A stretch of 64,000 nucleotides of DNA from Heterostelium multicystogenum (Eukaryota > Evosea > Eumycetozoa > Acytosteliales > Acytosteliaceae), in assembly GCA_003667245.1 (NCBI GenBank), contig RCNN01000203.1, forward strand, positions 37,807 to 101,806. Direction: 5' to 3'. The notes under the pieces are model-generated. The model did no database searches. It saw only the letters and a program-made list of their open reading frames with translations, and was not told the DNA's origin. Made by a program: the position numbers and the translations under genes. Positions within the stretch are counted from its first letter, which is position 1. Each line of letters begins with the position of its first letter. Positions 21,614-33,991 of this stretch are shown here, one piece after another.

Positions 21614-24040
21614 CTATTTGGTGAAAAATAACATTGATTTAATTAAACTTTTCTCTCCGTTGTTGTTGCTACTGCTGTTGAGACTGAAAAATGGAGGTGA
21701 ATTGGATTGAGGTGGTTCGTTATTGGATGATGATACATTGAATCTGTTTAAATATAATAGGGTTTGGAGTGTTGGGTTTTCTTTGAAGTTCTTGTTGTTG
21801 AAGAGTTGGTCGTTCAGTTGGAATTTGGCTCCGAGATCGAGAAGCAGTGCTATGATGAGTATGCGGTTCTTCTCAACAAGCTTAAGGGTGAGCGACGGGC
21901 AGAGTTGTTCTCGCACGTATTTCTTTTGCTCGAGATCCAGCTGCTGGTAGAGACAGAGGAATGCGTCGTTATTGGCACTCATAATCGATAGTTCCGCTGC
22001 TTTGAGCAGTATCTTTTGGTTCTGTATGGTCGATGGCTGGTAGTAGGTGAGGAGTGACGGGTGATTTAGGTTGCCGATGTGCTCGTTCTTGGTGAGGTCT
22101 CGGTCATAGCTTTCGCATATATGCTCGACGTATGACTGGTAACCAAGGACCGATCCAACACGGATGTTTTACAAGATCAAAATTGAGCTGCTCGTCCTGC
22201 TGTATATGTGGACGCACCAGCTCAAAGAGATCACAGTCTCCCAGGTTTCCTACCATCATCCAGTCTTGAAACGAAGGTCGATAGTTGTTGCTGAGCAACA
22301 GATTGACAACATTCAAGTGGCGTCCATAGAGAGCGGCATACAGACAATCGTTGCAATGATCACGTTTGTGTTTTAGAAGGTATTCTACAACCGTGTAATA
22401 TCCATTTCGAGAGGCAAACTGACACATCTCCTTCCAGTTGTAGTTGGCGGCCAGTTTTTCAATTCCAAGAATGGCCTGTATCAGCTTGGCATCGGCGATG
22501 TGTGAGCATTGAACAGCGAGTTTTGTAGGCAAGTTTGGATTGATCTTCATGAACAGCCGGAGTTGGGCCACCGAGAAAAGCGGCTTTTCGTAATAGTTCC
22601 ATGGTGATGCTATGTTGATGCTTGGATTATTGGCAACAATAAGGTCGTACAGACACTCCAACATACTCAGATCGACGGAGCCCTTCGACAGTTGCTCGTA
22701 TTGTTGCTTAAACAGGAGGTTTACAGTTGACTGGCTGACGCCCGACGACTTATACTTGTCCTTAAAATACTGAAAAGCAAAACTTGAACATATCCACATT
22801 GCCATGCTTGCTAAACTCGACCAAAATAGAAGAGGAACTGTGCAGATCGATGATATACGGTACCGACAAGTACAGGTTCAACTTTATAATATCGACGATG
22901 TTTTGTTTTAAATATTGACAGATCGACTTTATATCTGAATGTGATAGTTGGAGATATAGTCTATATATCTCAATGATGTTTATATGTTTTTTCAAAGTCT
23001 CTAGATTGGCATTGTCTATCTCGGCTTGAAGCTGGGCAGCATGCTTGTAATCTTTGAGTTGTGACTTGAGTCGATCGAGAATGTCGTCGACGATGATGTT
23101 GAGATCGCTTGCGTTCAGTTCGATTTTGAAATGAGTACTGGCAAGCATGAGCAGCGAGAGCTGTTGATCGAGGTTGATTTGTTTACATTGATCTGAGGTC
23201 GCACCAAAAATAATGATTGAGTGATTCGATTGTGAATTTATGGTTGGGCAGCAGCTGCATGATCAGCTGCACATCGCTGGTTTTCAGTATTTGCTGTGTA
23301 TGATTCTGTTGTGCATTCTGAATGAGTGTGTTGATCAGCTCCTGCGAGCCTTTAGCCATGACAGTGCGAATCAGCTGTGCATTTGACTTTGCCATCAATT
23401 CCTCCATCATCGACTTGTAAATGGTCGTCGTATACACCAAGTCCTGATTCTCTGTGTGCAGCAGATAGAAGTAGATATCCAAACATCCTAGTTTCCAAGC
23501 ATACTGTAGAATGGTTTCGCTTTGATTGTTGCTGCCTCCAGTGCTGCTTCCGGATGCATTAGCAATCTTTCGTGATCTAGAAAATCTGATGGGATCGGTC
23601 TGGCACGCAAGCAGCTTGACGATTTCAAGCGAGCCACACTTGATCGCGAGGAAGAGCAGCTCATGGTCGAGGAACAGCGACTGGTACTGTGCATAGAACT
23701 GCTTGAAAATGTCATAGGATCTCAAGCTGAGGCAAAGTGCCCTGATGCCCTCATTGCATATAGAGATGTGATGTCCAAGACGTAGACGGTAGCTGATCAG
23801 CCCAAAATGCGAGTTTTGCACAATCAACTTGAGATCAGTCCAGTGGTGGTACCTACTCCGAAAGCAATCGATGTCCTGCACCTCTGTCTTACTATTGATG
23901 ATCAATTTATAGAGTGTTTTATTGCTGAGCACTCTGCATATTACATTATTATTATTACTATAACTACTACCACTTTGCTGTTGTAGTTGAAGACCACCAC
24001 CACCACCAGTACCACTAATTATGATTGGAGATGTAGACAT
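21614..24040 (-). CDS. ankyrin-like dictyostelid protein (frame-broken)
   Basis: The ATG at 24040 starts a Gly/Gln/Ser/Asn-rich leader, followed by RVLSNKTLYKLI and a long run of paired-helix units: LLFLAIKCGSLEIVKLLACQ, ILQYAWKLGCLDIYFYLLH, MCQFASRNGYYTVVEYLLKH, DCLYAALYGRHLNVVNLLLS. The pattern A-x-x-x-G-x-L-x-x-V-x-x-L-L is ankyrin-like and degenerate, as in the large dictyostelid ankyrin-repeat families that often carry an N-terminal F-box-like segment. The C terminus ends at 21614 after a Ser/Asn-rich stretch. Frame breaks occur near 23190, 22790 and 22110; they join if one base is corrected at each. Coding G+C is high and codons are C/G-ended. Single exon. Function unknown; protein-protein interaction is inferred. 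Confidence 0.6.
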
Positions 24041-25180
24041 ACTATAGGATTATCACTGTTGTGTGCTTCAACAATGACATTCACTAATGGCACTCTCCTC
24101 ACTGATGATGAATGATCAATCTTTGAGCGATAAAATTGGTCTGTTTTGATTTGGACTGATTTAGTTTAGTTAGGCTAGATAGGTTGATTTGGTTGTACAA
24201 TAGTACACAAAATAGAATAGAATTAAGTTTGATATCGATATTACTATTTAAATGTATCAGCCAATAGGATATAAGATAATTAGCAAATTGTGTTTTTATA
24301 AAAAATTGAATTTATTAATAGAGCAGTAATGGTGTTGCTTTCTTAAAAAAATATCTTTCTTGTAGTTTGAAAAACGCCCTTTGCTTATTCAAAGTTTAAC
24401 TCACGATTCAAGGATCAAAATTGTTTTTTAAGAAAACTTTAAGTTTGACAAAGTAAATAGCTTTGCGCTTGTATAACTTGTTTTTGAGTTCAACGAATAA
24501 CATGTAAGTCATTATTTTCCTTTTTAATATTATTGCAACAACAACAACAACATCAAAGCTAAACATAACAAAACAAAGCAAATAAAAAATAAATCATTAG
24601 TTGTCCAACTTCAAATTCATAAAGTATAGATACATATATAGATTAGATAAGATGTTGACTTCTATATTTACTTTTAACTATTGGTCAAATACTAGTTACG
24701 ATGACTATTTAAAAGTTGAAAAATAGTTATTAAATAATAATAATAATCATACATAATACATTACATTATCGGTTTGAATATTATTATTAATATTAATTGT
24801 ATAAATCATTGAGCCATAGTTATATTCATTCGATTGTTTGCAAGTTGAGTTACTAAGAAACAAAACTGATAAGTGCATTATATATGTATAGATCAAAACC
24901 AACTAATATTAGTTGAGTAAGACGAGTGAAGTGAGTAGTTGTAATATTAGTCATTATTATTAGTCACCTTACATGTAATATGTAGATTTCTATCTTTCAT
25001 ATTAAAAGATCAAATTTAATTTTGTAAAACGTATAACCAAGATTTTACGTGGTTTTTTAATAGAATTTGGAGCTTTAGAAAGAAAATGTACAGTGGAAGA
25101 AATATATAAATAGCAATACTTTAATGCTTTTCAATGTATTAAATTAATTGCTTACTTACTTCATTAAAACAAAAACCACA
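24041..25180. other. intergenic spacer with palindrome
   Basis: About 1.1 kb upstream of both flanking genes. It holds a CAA microsatellite (about 24535-24555) and the perfect 16-nt palindrome CAACTAATATTAGTTG at 24900-24915. No coding sequence seen. Confidence 0.5.
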
Positions 25181-25471
25181 ATGACTTATTTGAATATCCA
25201 TTTGACTCCATACCCAAACACTGGTTACCAATTCTATGCAATCAGTGGAAATGCCAGTGTCAAAAACCTCAAGACTTTCCCTGGTATTGATATCTATACT
25301 TTTGATGTTGGAGCTGTTTTCAACGGAAATAAGAATGTTCTCAATGTTAGAATTCCACTTCAAAAGCTTGAGGTCGAATCCAAGTTCCAATACAATGTTG
25401 ATGCATTCCTCCAATACAATGCCCAACATAACCAATACACTCTTGTCATCTACCACAAGATCATTTATTAA
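25181..25471 (+). CDS. 96-aa protein of unknown family
   Basis: Intact single-exon frame from ATG 25181 (MTYLNIHLTPYPNTGYQFYA) to TAA 25471. The codons are strongly C-ended (AAC, TAC, CTC, ATC), unlike the surrounding spacer, which suggests high expression. There is no signal peptide, no Cys, and alternating hydrophobic/polar residues (NVLNVRIPLQKLEVESKFQY, QYTLVIYHKIIY), consistent with a small all-beta protein. I recognise no family. It lies tail to tail with the IPT giant, 73 bp apart. The immediately preceding A-rich context (ACAAAAACCACA) is typical of a dictyostelid start. Confidence 0.65.
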   Translation: MTYLNIHLTPYPNTGYQFYAISGNASVKNLKTFPGIDIYTFDVGAVFNGNKNVLNVRIPLQKLEVESKFQYNVDAFLQYNAQHNQYTLVIYHKIIY

Positions 25472-25544
25472 ATCATGAATTGATTCAGAATAAAATGGTT
25501 TCATTTTCCATCTAAACTTGTATTTTATTTTTTTTGTATAATTT

Positions 25545-28500
25545 TTAGTTGATTTCTAACATGTTGGAGAATTGATTCTCAACTCTTACCTGGACAGATT
25601 GCGGCTTTTCTGTAAACTCACACTCTATGACTTGGTCGCTAATAAATGTGTAGCAAAACTCAAAATCATCTCTTGTGTTAAGCATTATGTATGTTGTTTC
25701 GATGCTAAATTCGACTCCAATTGGAACAAAATTGGAGCCTTGAATTCGAATCTTATTGCCAGTCACTGTGTAGCTTTGCAGTGTTGGTGGAGAGTATGAA
25801 ACTGTACCATTAATGCTGGAGTTTAATAACATAAATTCTTCTAACATTTGGATAGAAAACTGTAGGTCTCTTCCAATACCAGGTGGTATTTCACATTCAA
25901 TGAATTGATCGAACGGATTGCATACAATTTCGTTTCCTTCTAAAAACGAGCTGATATCTGTTGCTGCCAATCCAAATCCGTAACCTTCCAAGAAAATGAG
26001 CCCACCTGAAGTTCCAACTGTGTTTGTAAAGTTTGATATTACTGGTGGAAGATAATTGAATTCTCTTTCTAGAGATTGCCCACCAACTTGAATGGTTAGG
26101 GGTTGAGTTGACGTCTGATAGTCCAATTCAACTTCAATTGAGTCACCAGTAATATTTTCCAATAGTATTTGGGAATCACCAATAAAAATGGCTGGAGGTA
26201 GATCAGAATCATTAGGATTGCCAAGTCCATATCCAAGAATTAATATTTTGTCCAGCGGATCCCCTGACTCGGGAGCAATTGACACAATCTTTGGACCTTG
26301 ATAGCTGAAAGCTTGGACTTCTAAATTTTCAATGTTAAATTGTGAGGATTGTCTCGCAATTTTTACAGTGATTGACCTGAAATCCCCGATTCCAGATGGA
26401 GACTGACAGGCAATACTTTCATGGGAGATGCTGTATATTGGGAAACAATCTAACCTGTTATCGATTTTTACCTCAATAACAGAGGGGTCATCACCAAAGT
26501 TTGATCCATATATCGTTAGAATATCACTTCCAGAGCTATCTATAGTGTCTGGACTGATATCAGAAATCATTGGTTTGTCATAGGAGAAAAAGAATTTGGT
26601 TCTTTGGAGATTAAAAACAGTTTGAAGAGTAGAAATGAAGATTTCATTTCTATCTCCATAACCACTTGGAACTATACATATCAGTGATGAAAATGAAATT
26701 AGGACTGTAGATTGACATATCTTATCACCGATGGAAACAGTCATAGAAGAGTTAAATCTAATACCTGTAAGTGTAATTGGATATCCTCCAGAAGTTGATC
26801 CACCTATGGAATCAACGGATCTAATAATTGGACCAGCTTCAAGACAAAGATTATCAAAGTTTCCTAGATGATAATCTGATTCAGATATCATTTGAATATC
26901 ACAAAGTTGAGAATTTACTATTGCAATTGCCATTCCATCGTAGTCATTTGATATAGATCCACTGTAACTTGAGGGTTTAGGTAGATAAAATACTTCGAAG
27001 TCACCATATTTTTGGGAAGAAGGATTATTTACTAGAATACTCTCCAGAATAAAAGTGATTGAAGAAATAGTCAATGGTGATGATAATGAATATATCTTGA
27101 ATTCATTGATTTCTCTAATATCTAGATCCATTGAATTTGCAGTTTGATCTCTATTAAGTTCATCAATAAATTTAATTGGTTGATTATTGAATTGCTTTTC
27201 GGGATCTAGAATTAAAACTTGTATTGACATGCTCTGATTATTTATAGTTAACCATTTGTCAATTGCAAACTCTAGTCTATCCATTTGATATGATGTTAGT
27301 GATAGGATGCTATCTTCATCTAAAGGACCAGAGTATGATGATAGGACCAAGTAAAGTTGTTTTAATCCAGTTCTCTAACATTTCTCTCATCAATAGAGAG
27401 TTGTTGCTGAGTTTGGTCTGTTTCTATTGGAGTGTCATCCTGTTGACTGACAACATTGGATCGAATATTGGTAAATAACACCATCGGTTCAACGTGAGAA
27501 GAGGGTATTGTAGGTTTTGGAATAATATAGTTATTATAGAGGATTTCGTTGAAGTTGGTGTTGCTAGTAAATGTCTTAAGGAAGAATCCTTTTAATTTAC
27601 TCATTTTAGTAATTTCTCCATTTTGTTTGGTAGTTATCATCAAATTCAAAAGAAGATCGACTGGGATAATGTCAGAATTATCTACTCTATTGATTGAGTC
27701 AGTGTCTCCATCTGAATAGGATCCATGCATCCAATCCCATGCTGCAGCTGCACTTCTTCTTACAAGCTGTTCTTGGGTAGGACTATCCATATTCTTATCA
27801 CTATAAAAAATTTAGTATTTAAGAAAAAGTAATTAAAACAATCTTACTTACTCTGAGTAGGTATCAATATTGGGGAAATTGTCCAAAAAAATCAGACATA
27901 CAAATATCAAAGTTGGAATCGGCAAGAGAATTATAATTCTAGAGATTTTGGAATTTAGTATAACTTTCAACAGATAGATATGATCTCGTTCAGGAAACAT
28001 ACATTGTAAAGCTTCTTGGAAATAGCTAAAATGATTCCATTAGCCCAGTTAGGATCATTCACTCCAATAGTATAAAGTAAATCATTTGGATTTGAGATGC
28101 GAGATTCATAATATATATAGTGTAAAGTCATAAAGTAAGCTAGCTCTTCTTCACATAAAGTATTAGTTTTTCTAACAATTCCAAGTCCTGGCATAAATCT
28201 TGATGACAAAATGGAGGTATCAACAAATATCTGATAGAAATTGACTCTTGCATTGGATAGACTTGCCATAAAATTCGTCATGAATAGCATTATTTGAAAA
28301 TCTACATTGGAAGTAACATCATATGACCTTGTCGCCATCATATTTCCATAGGGCTCATCATACATACTAGGGAAGTCGGGTGGTGGAAGTGGTACTAGAG
28401 TTCTTTGAATTAATGTTGTCCTAGCAGTATCTCTATTACATTGGGTAACTATTGGTACACTGTTACAGATGGATCCTACATCTCTATCGTAAGCCACATA

Positions 28501-31500
28501 ATTAAGTGAGAATAAGTCATCTGAAACATAATTAAATATATCTGGATCTGGCAAATGAGCACCACCTGCAGGAATAACAGAAATTTCACCTGATAGAGTT
28601 TGAACATTTGTTTTTGAATTTCTAAGAGATTGAATCTGCAGAGTAGTATCAATGGCAGCTGTGAAAGTACCAGAGGTAATAGTCTCAATTTGTCTTGGAA
28701 ACTTGGAATAATGATTACCAGATAGATGATCTTTGACTTCAACAAGAATATCATTCATCCAGTTCAAGGGTCTAGAAACTTTAATAGGTTGATCAATTGT
28801 CCTAAACAAATTGATGACCTCCCTATATAATTTAATTTGTAAGAGATAGTTCTATATATATTATTCTAAAACTTACAATCTAGAGGTAATAGTACCAGCA
28901 TTGGTATACGTATTATAACTAGATACCATTCTATTGAATTGATAAACAAGGGTAGGATGTTGGAAACAAATTGCTCCTCCACCCCTTTTACCTTGTCCTC
29001 CATGTCTATTACTATCACCAACACAGAAATAGTTTTCTTTATATTTAAATAGATAAAAAGAATATTGTTAGTAAAATTTACATTGAATGAATGGAATTGA
29101 TTTCATTTACCATCTGGACCTGTTGGATTAATATAAGTAGGATACATTGGGAAACCAATCTTGGCATGCTATTAATTGTTAATAAATATTGTTATGAGAA
29201 TAACAAATTCAAACTTACCTCGCTTAGTCCACCATATATATCATATGAAGAGTAAGGTCCTGCATAAGCCAAATATTGAGGTAAATTCAATTCGGCAACA
29301 TTCAAGACTTGTTCTGTTGGCTTCCATTGTCTTTGTCCAATTGCATAGAACATCTCGATAAATAGTTTCCTATTAAAACATTCCGAGACAATCATCCATA
29401 CGTCTAAACCATCGTAGACAAAGTTTCTTTTTCCTGATATCATTAAAAAATCTGAATATACTCCGGGTACAGGTGCTGATACATCAACGAAAGCAGGATT
29501 TGGTGTAGAAATCGATGTTTTCATAAAATATTTCAGTTGAATATTTCCAATGGCAATAGGAGCAGGAGATCGCCACCAACATAGATTCTCAAGGTTGTTT
29601 ACTGTTGTAATGGCATTGTTACAGAGAACTGTAAAGTCATGGGGTAGCATTCTTGGAGGGCTCGTTGCTGTAGCTGGAATTCGGTTTGCAAGTGTAGAAA
29701 TATGGCTATTCATATAGTCATAGAAATATGGATAAGAATTTCTCTGATTGTTGGTCCATGTAGATAGATCAGGAATATGGTAGGTACGCAAAAGATTTCC
29801 ATCATTCTTTAAAACATACTGCATGACATGGTCAAAATTGGCGAATTTGTAGCAAAAGAAATACTGAGCATAATCTGCTGCTCCCATGAAGTTGATACCG
29901 CTTTCTGGTGTATTATAAGTAAATGCTCCACGTTGATAGGATGGAAAGACAGGGTTGCTATGCTGAATGTGGATACCATTTATTTGAAAAGCAGGATTTG
30001 GATCTTCAAACTAGAAATTCAGTTAATATATCTGTTCTTCATAGAATATCATATAATATATATCTTACAAATGTCATTCCTTTGAAATGTCCATGAGATG
30101 ATGGGTTATATTTTTTACCTCTTTTTCCGGTAATAGCTCTTTCGCCTGGTTGATCATTAAAAAAGAGATAGTTGTAATCGGTGTGCTGGTTGAATGTTGC
30201 CTCAATCGGGCTTAGAAGGTTGGTGCCATGGTCTTGAATGTTTTGATACCTCTCTAACCTCGGAGAGTTGGAGTCAATATAAAGATAGTCATTGGCATTA
30301 ATTCTCATTTTAGTTGTCAGCTTATAAATAAACCACCAATCTACAGGACTATTCGTACCATCAACCTCTGGAATTCCTAAACATGAGAGGGTATTGAATC
30401 TAAATGAAACTTGACTTGATGATGAAACAGCAGGAAGAATTGAACTGGGTCTAACACTAACAACTATAGGATATTCGCCAGGATTCGTAGGTAACAGGTC
30501 ACAAGTTATTCTAGTATTTAAGTTGATAAATACATTATGGGTGCACACTTGGGTTCCGACAGTTATGGATATAAGATTGACATTTGTTCCAAAACCAGTT
30601 CCTACAAGAGTAATAGTTACGCCATGTAACTTAGACCCTTGGCGTGGAGAAACATTGGTGATCGAAGGACCAACATAATCAATGTTTGTAGCAGTAGAGT
30701 AAGTGTAGTCTTGTCTCAAGCTAACAACAATATCCACTGGAAAACTTCCTGGTTCGTGACTTGGAATGTTACAAGATATTCTTGTAGCTCCAAAAATACA
30801 ATTAACTGGATCAACCTTCTGGTTATCTATCTTTATAAATGTAATAATATCTAGATCTGATCCATCAATGATAAGTTGTCCACCACCTACAGGGGTAGTT
30901 GTGGTCTGAGATTGACCTGTAACCAAAGGAACAAAGTATGTAAATTGAACATTGGTAACATACTCGATACCTTGGTAGATTATGGATATATCTTCGGATC
31001 CTACGGCGTCTCCTGGAGGAGCTGTGCATTTGTAATCATCGTTTTCCCAATCTACTATTTCAATATTTAAACAATACTTTGAACCAATCTTGAAAGAAAT
31101 AATCTCTTCTGGATACTCTATAACTACATCTGGAATATGGGGTACCTTGAAAGTAATCGGGGTGTATGCATGTAAGAATCCTCTAAGCTCTACATCTGTA
31201 ATAATTGTCGGCTCGACGATTTCAATTTCCTTTTCTTCAGTTTCACCTCCTTCACTACTAATTTTAATAGATTGCGTTCCTATTGGTAAGCCAGTGGTAT
31301 CTATCTCAGCTTGAACAGTAGTTGGGTTTTCGTTAATGTTGACTGTAGCAACTTCATTACCAGCTATAGTTATGGTTAGACTATTAAAGAAACCATCACC
31401 TTTGATTTTAACTTTGTTTCTACAACCTGCCAACAAATAAATTGGATTAACAGAGGTGATAGTTGGAATGTAATAGGTAAACTGAGTAGTTTCTGGAGAG

Positions 31501-32753
31501 AATATTCCACCTCCAATATAAACTTGGATATTCAATGATTCATGAGTTTTATCATCTAGTAAGTAAGGTGGAGCTTTACAGCTGAATGAAGATGAGGTAA
31601 TTGTGAATGTGTCGACTTCACACTGCTGACTTCCAATATATACCTCACTAATATCATCAAGGAAGGAACCAGTTATCATTATATTGGTAGAGGTAGTAGC
31701 TAATCCAACTGTAGGAGATACGCTCTCTATTACGGGATCTAAAACAGATTCAAATATTAATATACTCAGAAACAGATGGAATAATCTTAATAATATAACA
31801 TACGGTAAATGAGAACCTTTTCATTACAAATAATATCTACTCCACTAGCCGATACTTCGACATTATACTTCAAGTAAGTTCCTGGTTTAATATCGAATAG
31901 TGGAGTATCACAGGAAATTTCCTGACTATTTTCATCATACTTGATATTGCTACATTCTTTTCCTCCGATCTTGACAGTAGATGAAGGAAGTCCTGGATTG
32001 TCAATAATTTGACCTGAAATAGCGATATTCTTTGATACTCCACTCGGGATTTTAGCAGGGAAAATGCTGGATACAGATGGGTTTATGTAATCAAACAAAA
32101 CATTGGCACTTGAAGTCACGGAGTAAAGAGATACAGTTACCTGAACGGCCTTAGCAGTGTACGATGGTGGAATTTTGCAATGAATTTCGTTGGTTCTCTT
32201 TAGAAGGATATCACATACAGACTCACCGACTTTGACAATAGGTGCGTCATCCTTATCAACAATCAAATCATTTCCATAGATGATCATTTTTTTATCTGAT
32301 CCTCCTACATAATAATATGGTGGACTATATCCTAAAATTTCGGGATCTTTCATTTACTTTAAATCAGTATATCTAGTCAAGAGGGGATATATTAAACAAA
32401 CCTTTGTAAATAAAAGTAGCTACAATTTCATAGTTGATGTCTTCGGCGAATTTCATTCTGAAAGTAGTTTCTTCGGTTTTCTTTCTCTTTCTTGAACTTG
32501 ATCCCGGTGATGGTGGTACTTTATATTCATAATATGTAACAAAAGAAGAAATAAAGGTAAAGGTTTGGGTTCTGTCTCCATTGGATACAGTAAGAGTTGG
32601 AATCGATGGAAAATCACTAGCATATATTCTAAAGAGATTACCACCATCTGGGTAACCTCTTAAAGGTGACATATAAGTTATAGTATATCCATATACCTTA
32701 ATAATATTTAAATAAATAAATATTAAAAATAGTATAAATGTATTTCTATTCAT
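25545..32753 (-). CDS. giant secreted IPT/TIG-repeat protein with unique core
   Basis: Single gene of about 2,270 aa from ATG 32753 to stop 25545. It opens with a signal peptide (MNRNTFILFLIFIYLNIIKV). The N-terminal third has at least six IPT/TIG domains (SPLRGYPDGGNLFRIYASDF, GYSPPYYYVGGSDKKMIIYG, NPIYLLAGCRNKVKIKGDGF, NVSPRQGSKLHGVTITLVGT). The core (about 30.3-27.0 kb) resembles nothing I know; it has Cys, a KRGGGAICFQHPTL segment, and a hydrophobic stretch (SRIIILLPIPTLIFVCLIFL) near 27930. The C-terminal part has four more IPT domains (DSIGGSTSGGYPITLTGIRF, SPDTIDSSGSDILTIYGSNF). No C-terminal anchor is seen. Introns are short and join in phase, for example FIYK/DPEILGY at 32396-32342. 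One missing T near 27364 and one shift near 28005 are the only breaks. IPT proteins in this lineage mediate adhesion and self-recognition; function here is unknown. Confidence 0.72.
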
Positions 32754-33880
32754 TTTTATCTATTAGTGATTATAAACAAATTTCTAGAATAAAGGACTGA
32801 ATGATTGGTTGATCGATCAATCAACCAATCATTCATTCCATCACAAAAGATACTATATTTTGTAAATAAAAAGGGAGGGTTGTACGTTTGCATTAAAATA
32901 TATCGATTACGTTTATTCTTTTAATGGGTGCCTTGTTTGAAAGATTCGACATCTGATTCTTCGATTTGTCTCTCTATTGGGGGTTTTTGATCAAAAGATT
33001 CATCAAATATAATAAATTCTAAAAATAATTTTAATTTTATGATTTTGCGACTTTAGAGGATACTTGTTTTTATCATTCACCTCTAATGCTGAATCTCTAT
33101 AATGGAGATTTTCATGTGAAGTTGATTTGGTTTGTACATCATCAAAGAATTGTTTTCTGGGTCACAAAACATACACTAGATTTTATTTACCACTATAAAA
33201 TGTATAATTTAAAAGTTGATTTCTCAAATAGTAATATTAATCATCAAAGTCTTCAATACCTTGATTTTAAACTTTATCAGATTCTTACAATATCTTTATA
33301 TATATTAATTATGGGATATTAAAACAACTTCGTGAGAGATTGATTAACTTATAGGTTTCTTTTGAATATGTTTTTGATTAAACCAATCAAAAGTTTTTTT
33401 GAAAGATCTTAAAATTATTATTATTTGAGAGTTGATAAAAGTTGTGAGTGGAAAGAAATGATAGGAAGTTGAAGTAAAAGTTGAAAATGAAATTACACCT
33501 GTTGAGTTCTAATATACTATTATGTTTCAAAAACCTTGAACTTCCATAGTTGGTTATATACAATAGATATTATTATAGAAGACTTGTCACATGAGACTAA
33601 AGAAAAAGGATTGCTAAATCAACCAAGAATGTTCACAAGACCTTTCTAAAAGGTTTTTATAGTTTTTATCATCCAAGTGATCTATTTTATTAAATAATTA
33701 AAAAATGGTGAGGGTCAGAACCTCACAGAGTTCTACATATATCACGACATAAAGTTGTGATTGTCCGAAATATATGATTTTCTCTGAAATGGTTTATAGG
33801 GAGAGCGTGGGCGAAGAAACGGAATATAGAATCTCGACAGTCAGGACCTTTGATTTTATAAAAGGTGTTGGTTTAATTTT
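32754..33880. other. spacer upstream of the IPT giant
   Basis: A+T-rich, about 1.1 kb, containing the promoter palindrome described separately. An open plus-strand frame at 33086-33322 is Tyr/Ile/Asn-rich and looks like composition noise. No transposon signatures seen. Confidence 0.5.
32798..32835. promoter_or_regulatory. 16-bp perfect inverted repeat upstream of IPT gene
   Basis: TGAATGATTGGTTGAT (32798-32813) and its exact reverse complement (32820-32835) are separated by CGATCA. The element lies 45-82 bp upstream of the ATG of the minus-strand IPT gene, in promoter or 5' leader position. It could be a dimeric factor site, a cruciform, or a leader hairpin. Confidence 0.5.
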
Positions 33881-33910
33881 TTTAACCCGCATACGGGGAT
33901 GTGGGTTAAA
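33881..33910 (-). other. 12-bp hairpin just 3' of tRNA-Arg
   Basis: TTTAACCCGCAT (33881-33892) pairs with ATGTGGGTTAAA (33899-33910), one G-U wobble, around a six-base loop ACGGGG. In the tRNA's direction it begins 9 bases after the tRNA 3' end, within the expected pre-tRNA trailer. Confidence 0.55.
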
Positions 33911-33918
33911 TAGGCTTT

Positions 33919-33991
33919 CGATCAATGTGGGGCTCGAACCCACGACCTGCAGCTTAGAAGGCTGCCGCTCTTCCAACTGAGCTAATCGACC
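33919..33991 (-). tRNA. tRNA-Arg (anticodon UCU)
   Basis: 73-nt cloverleaf without intron. Acceptor stem GGTCGAT pairs with ATTGATC (two G-U pairs), discriminator G. D stem GCTC/GAGC, anticodon stem GCAGC/GCTGC with loop CTTCTAA (anticodon TCT in DNA), variable loop AGGTC, T stem GTGGG/CCCAC with loop TTCGAGC. The internal A box (TTAGCTCAGTTGG) and B box (GGTTCGAGCCC) are both present for RNA polymerase III. It reads AGA codons. Confidence 0.95.
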
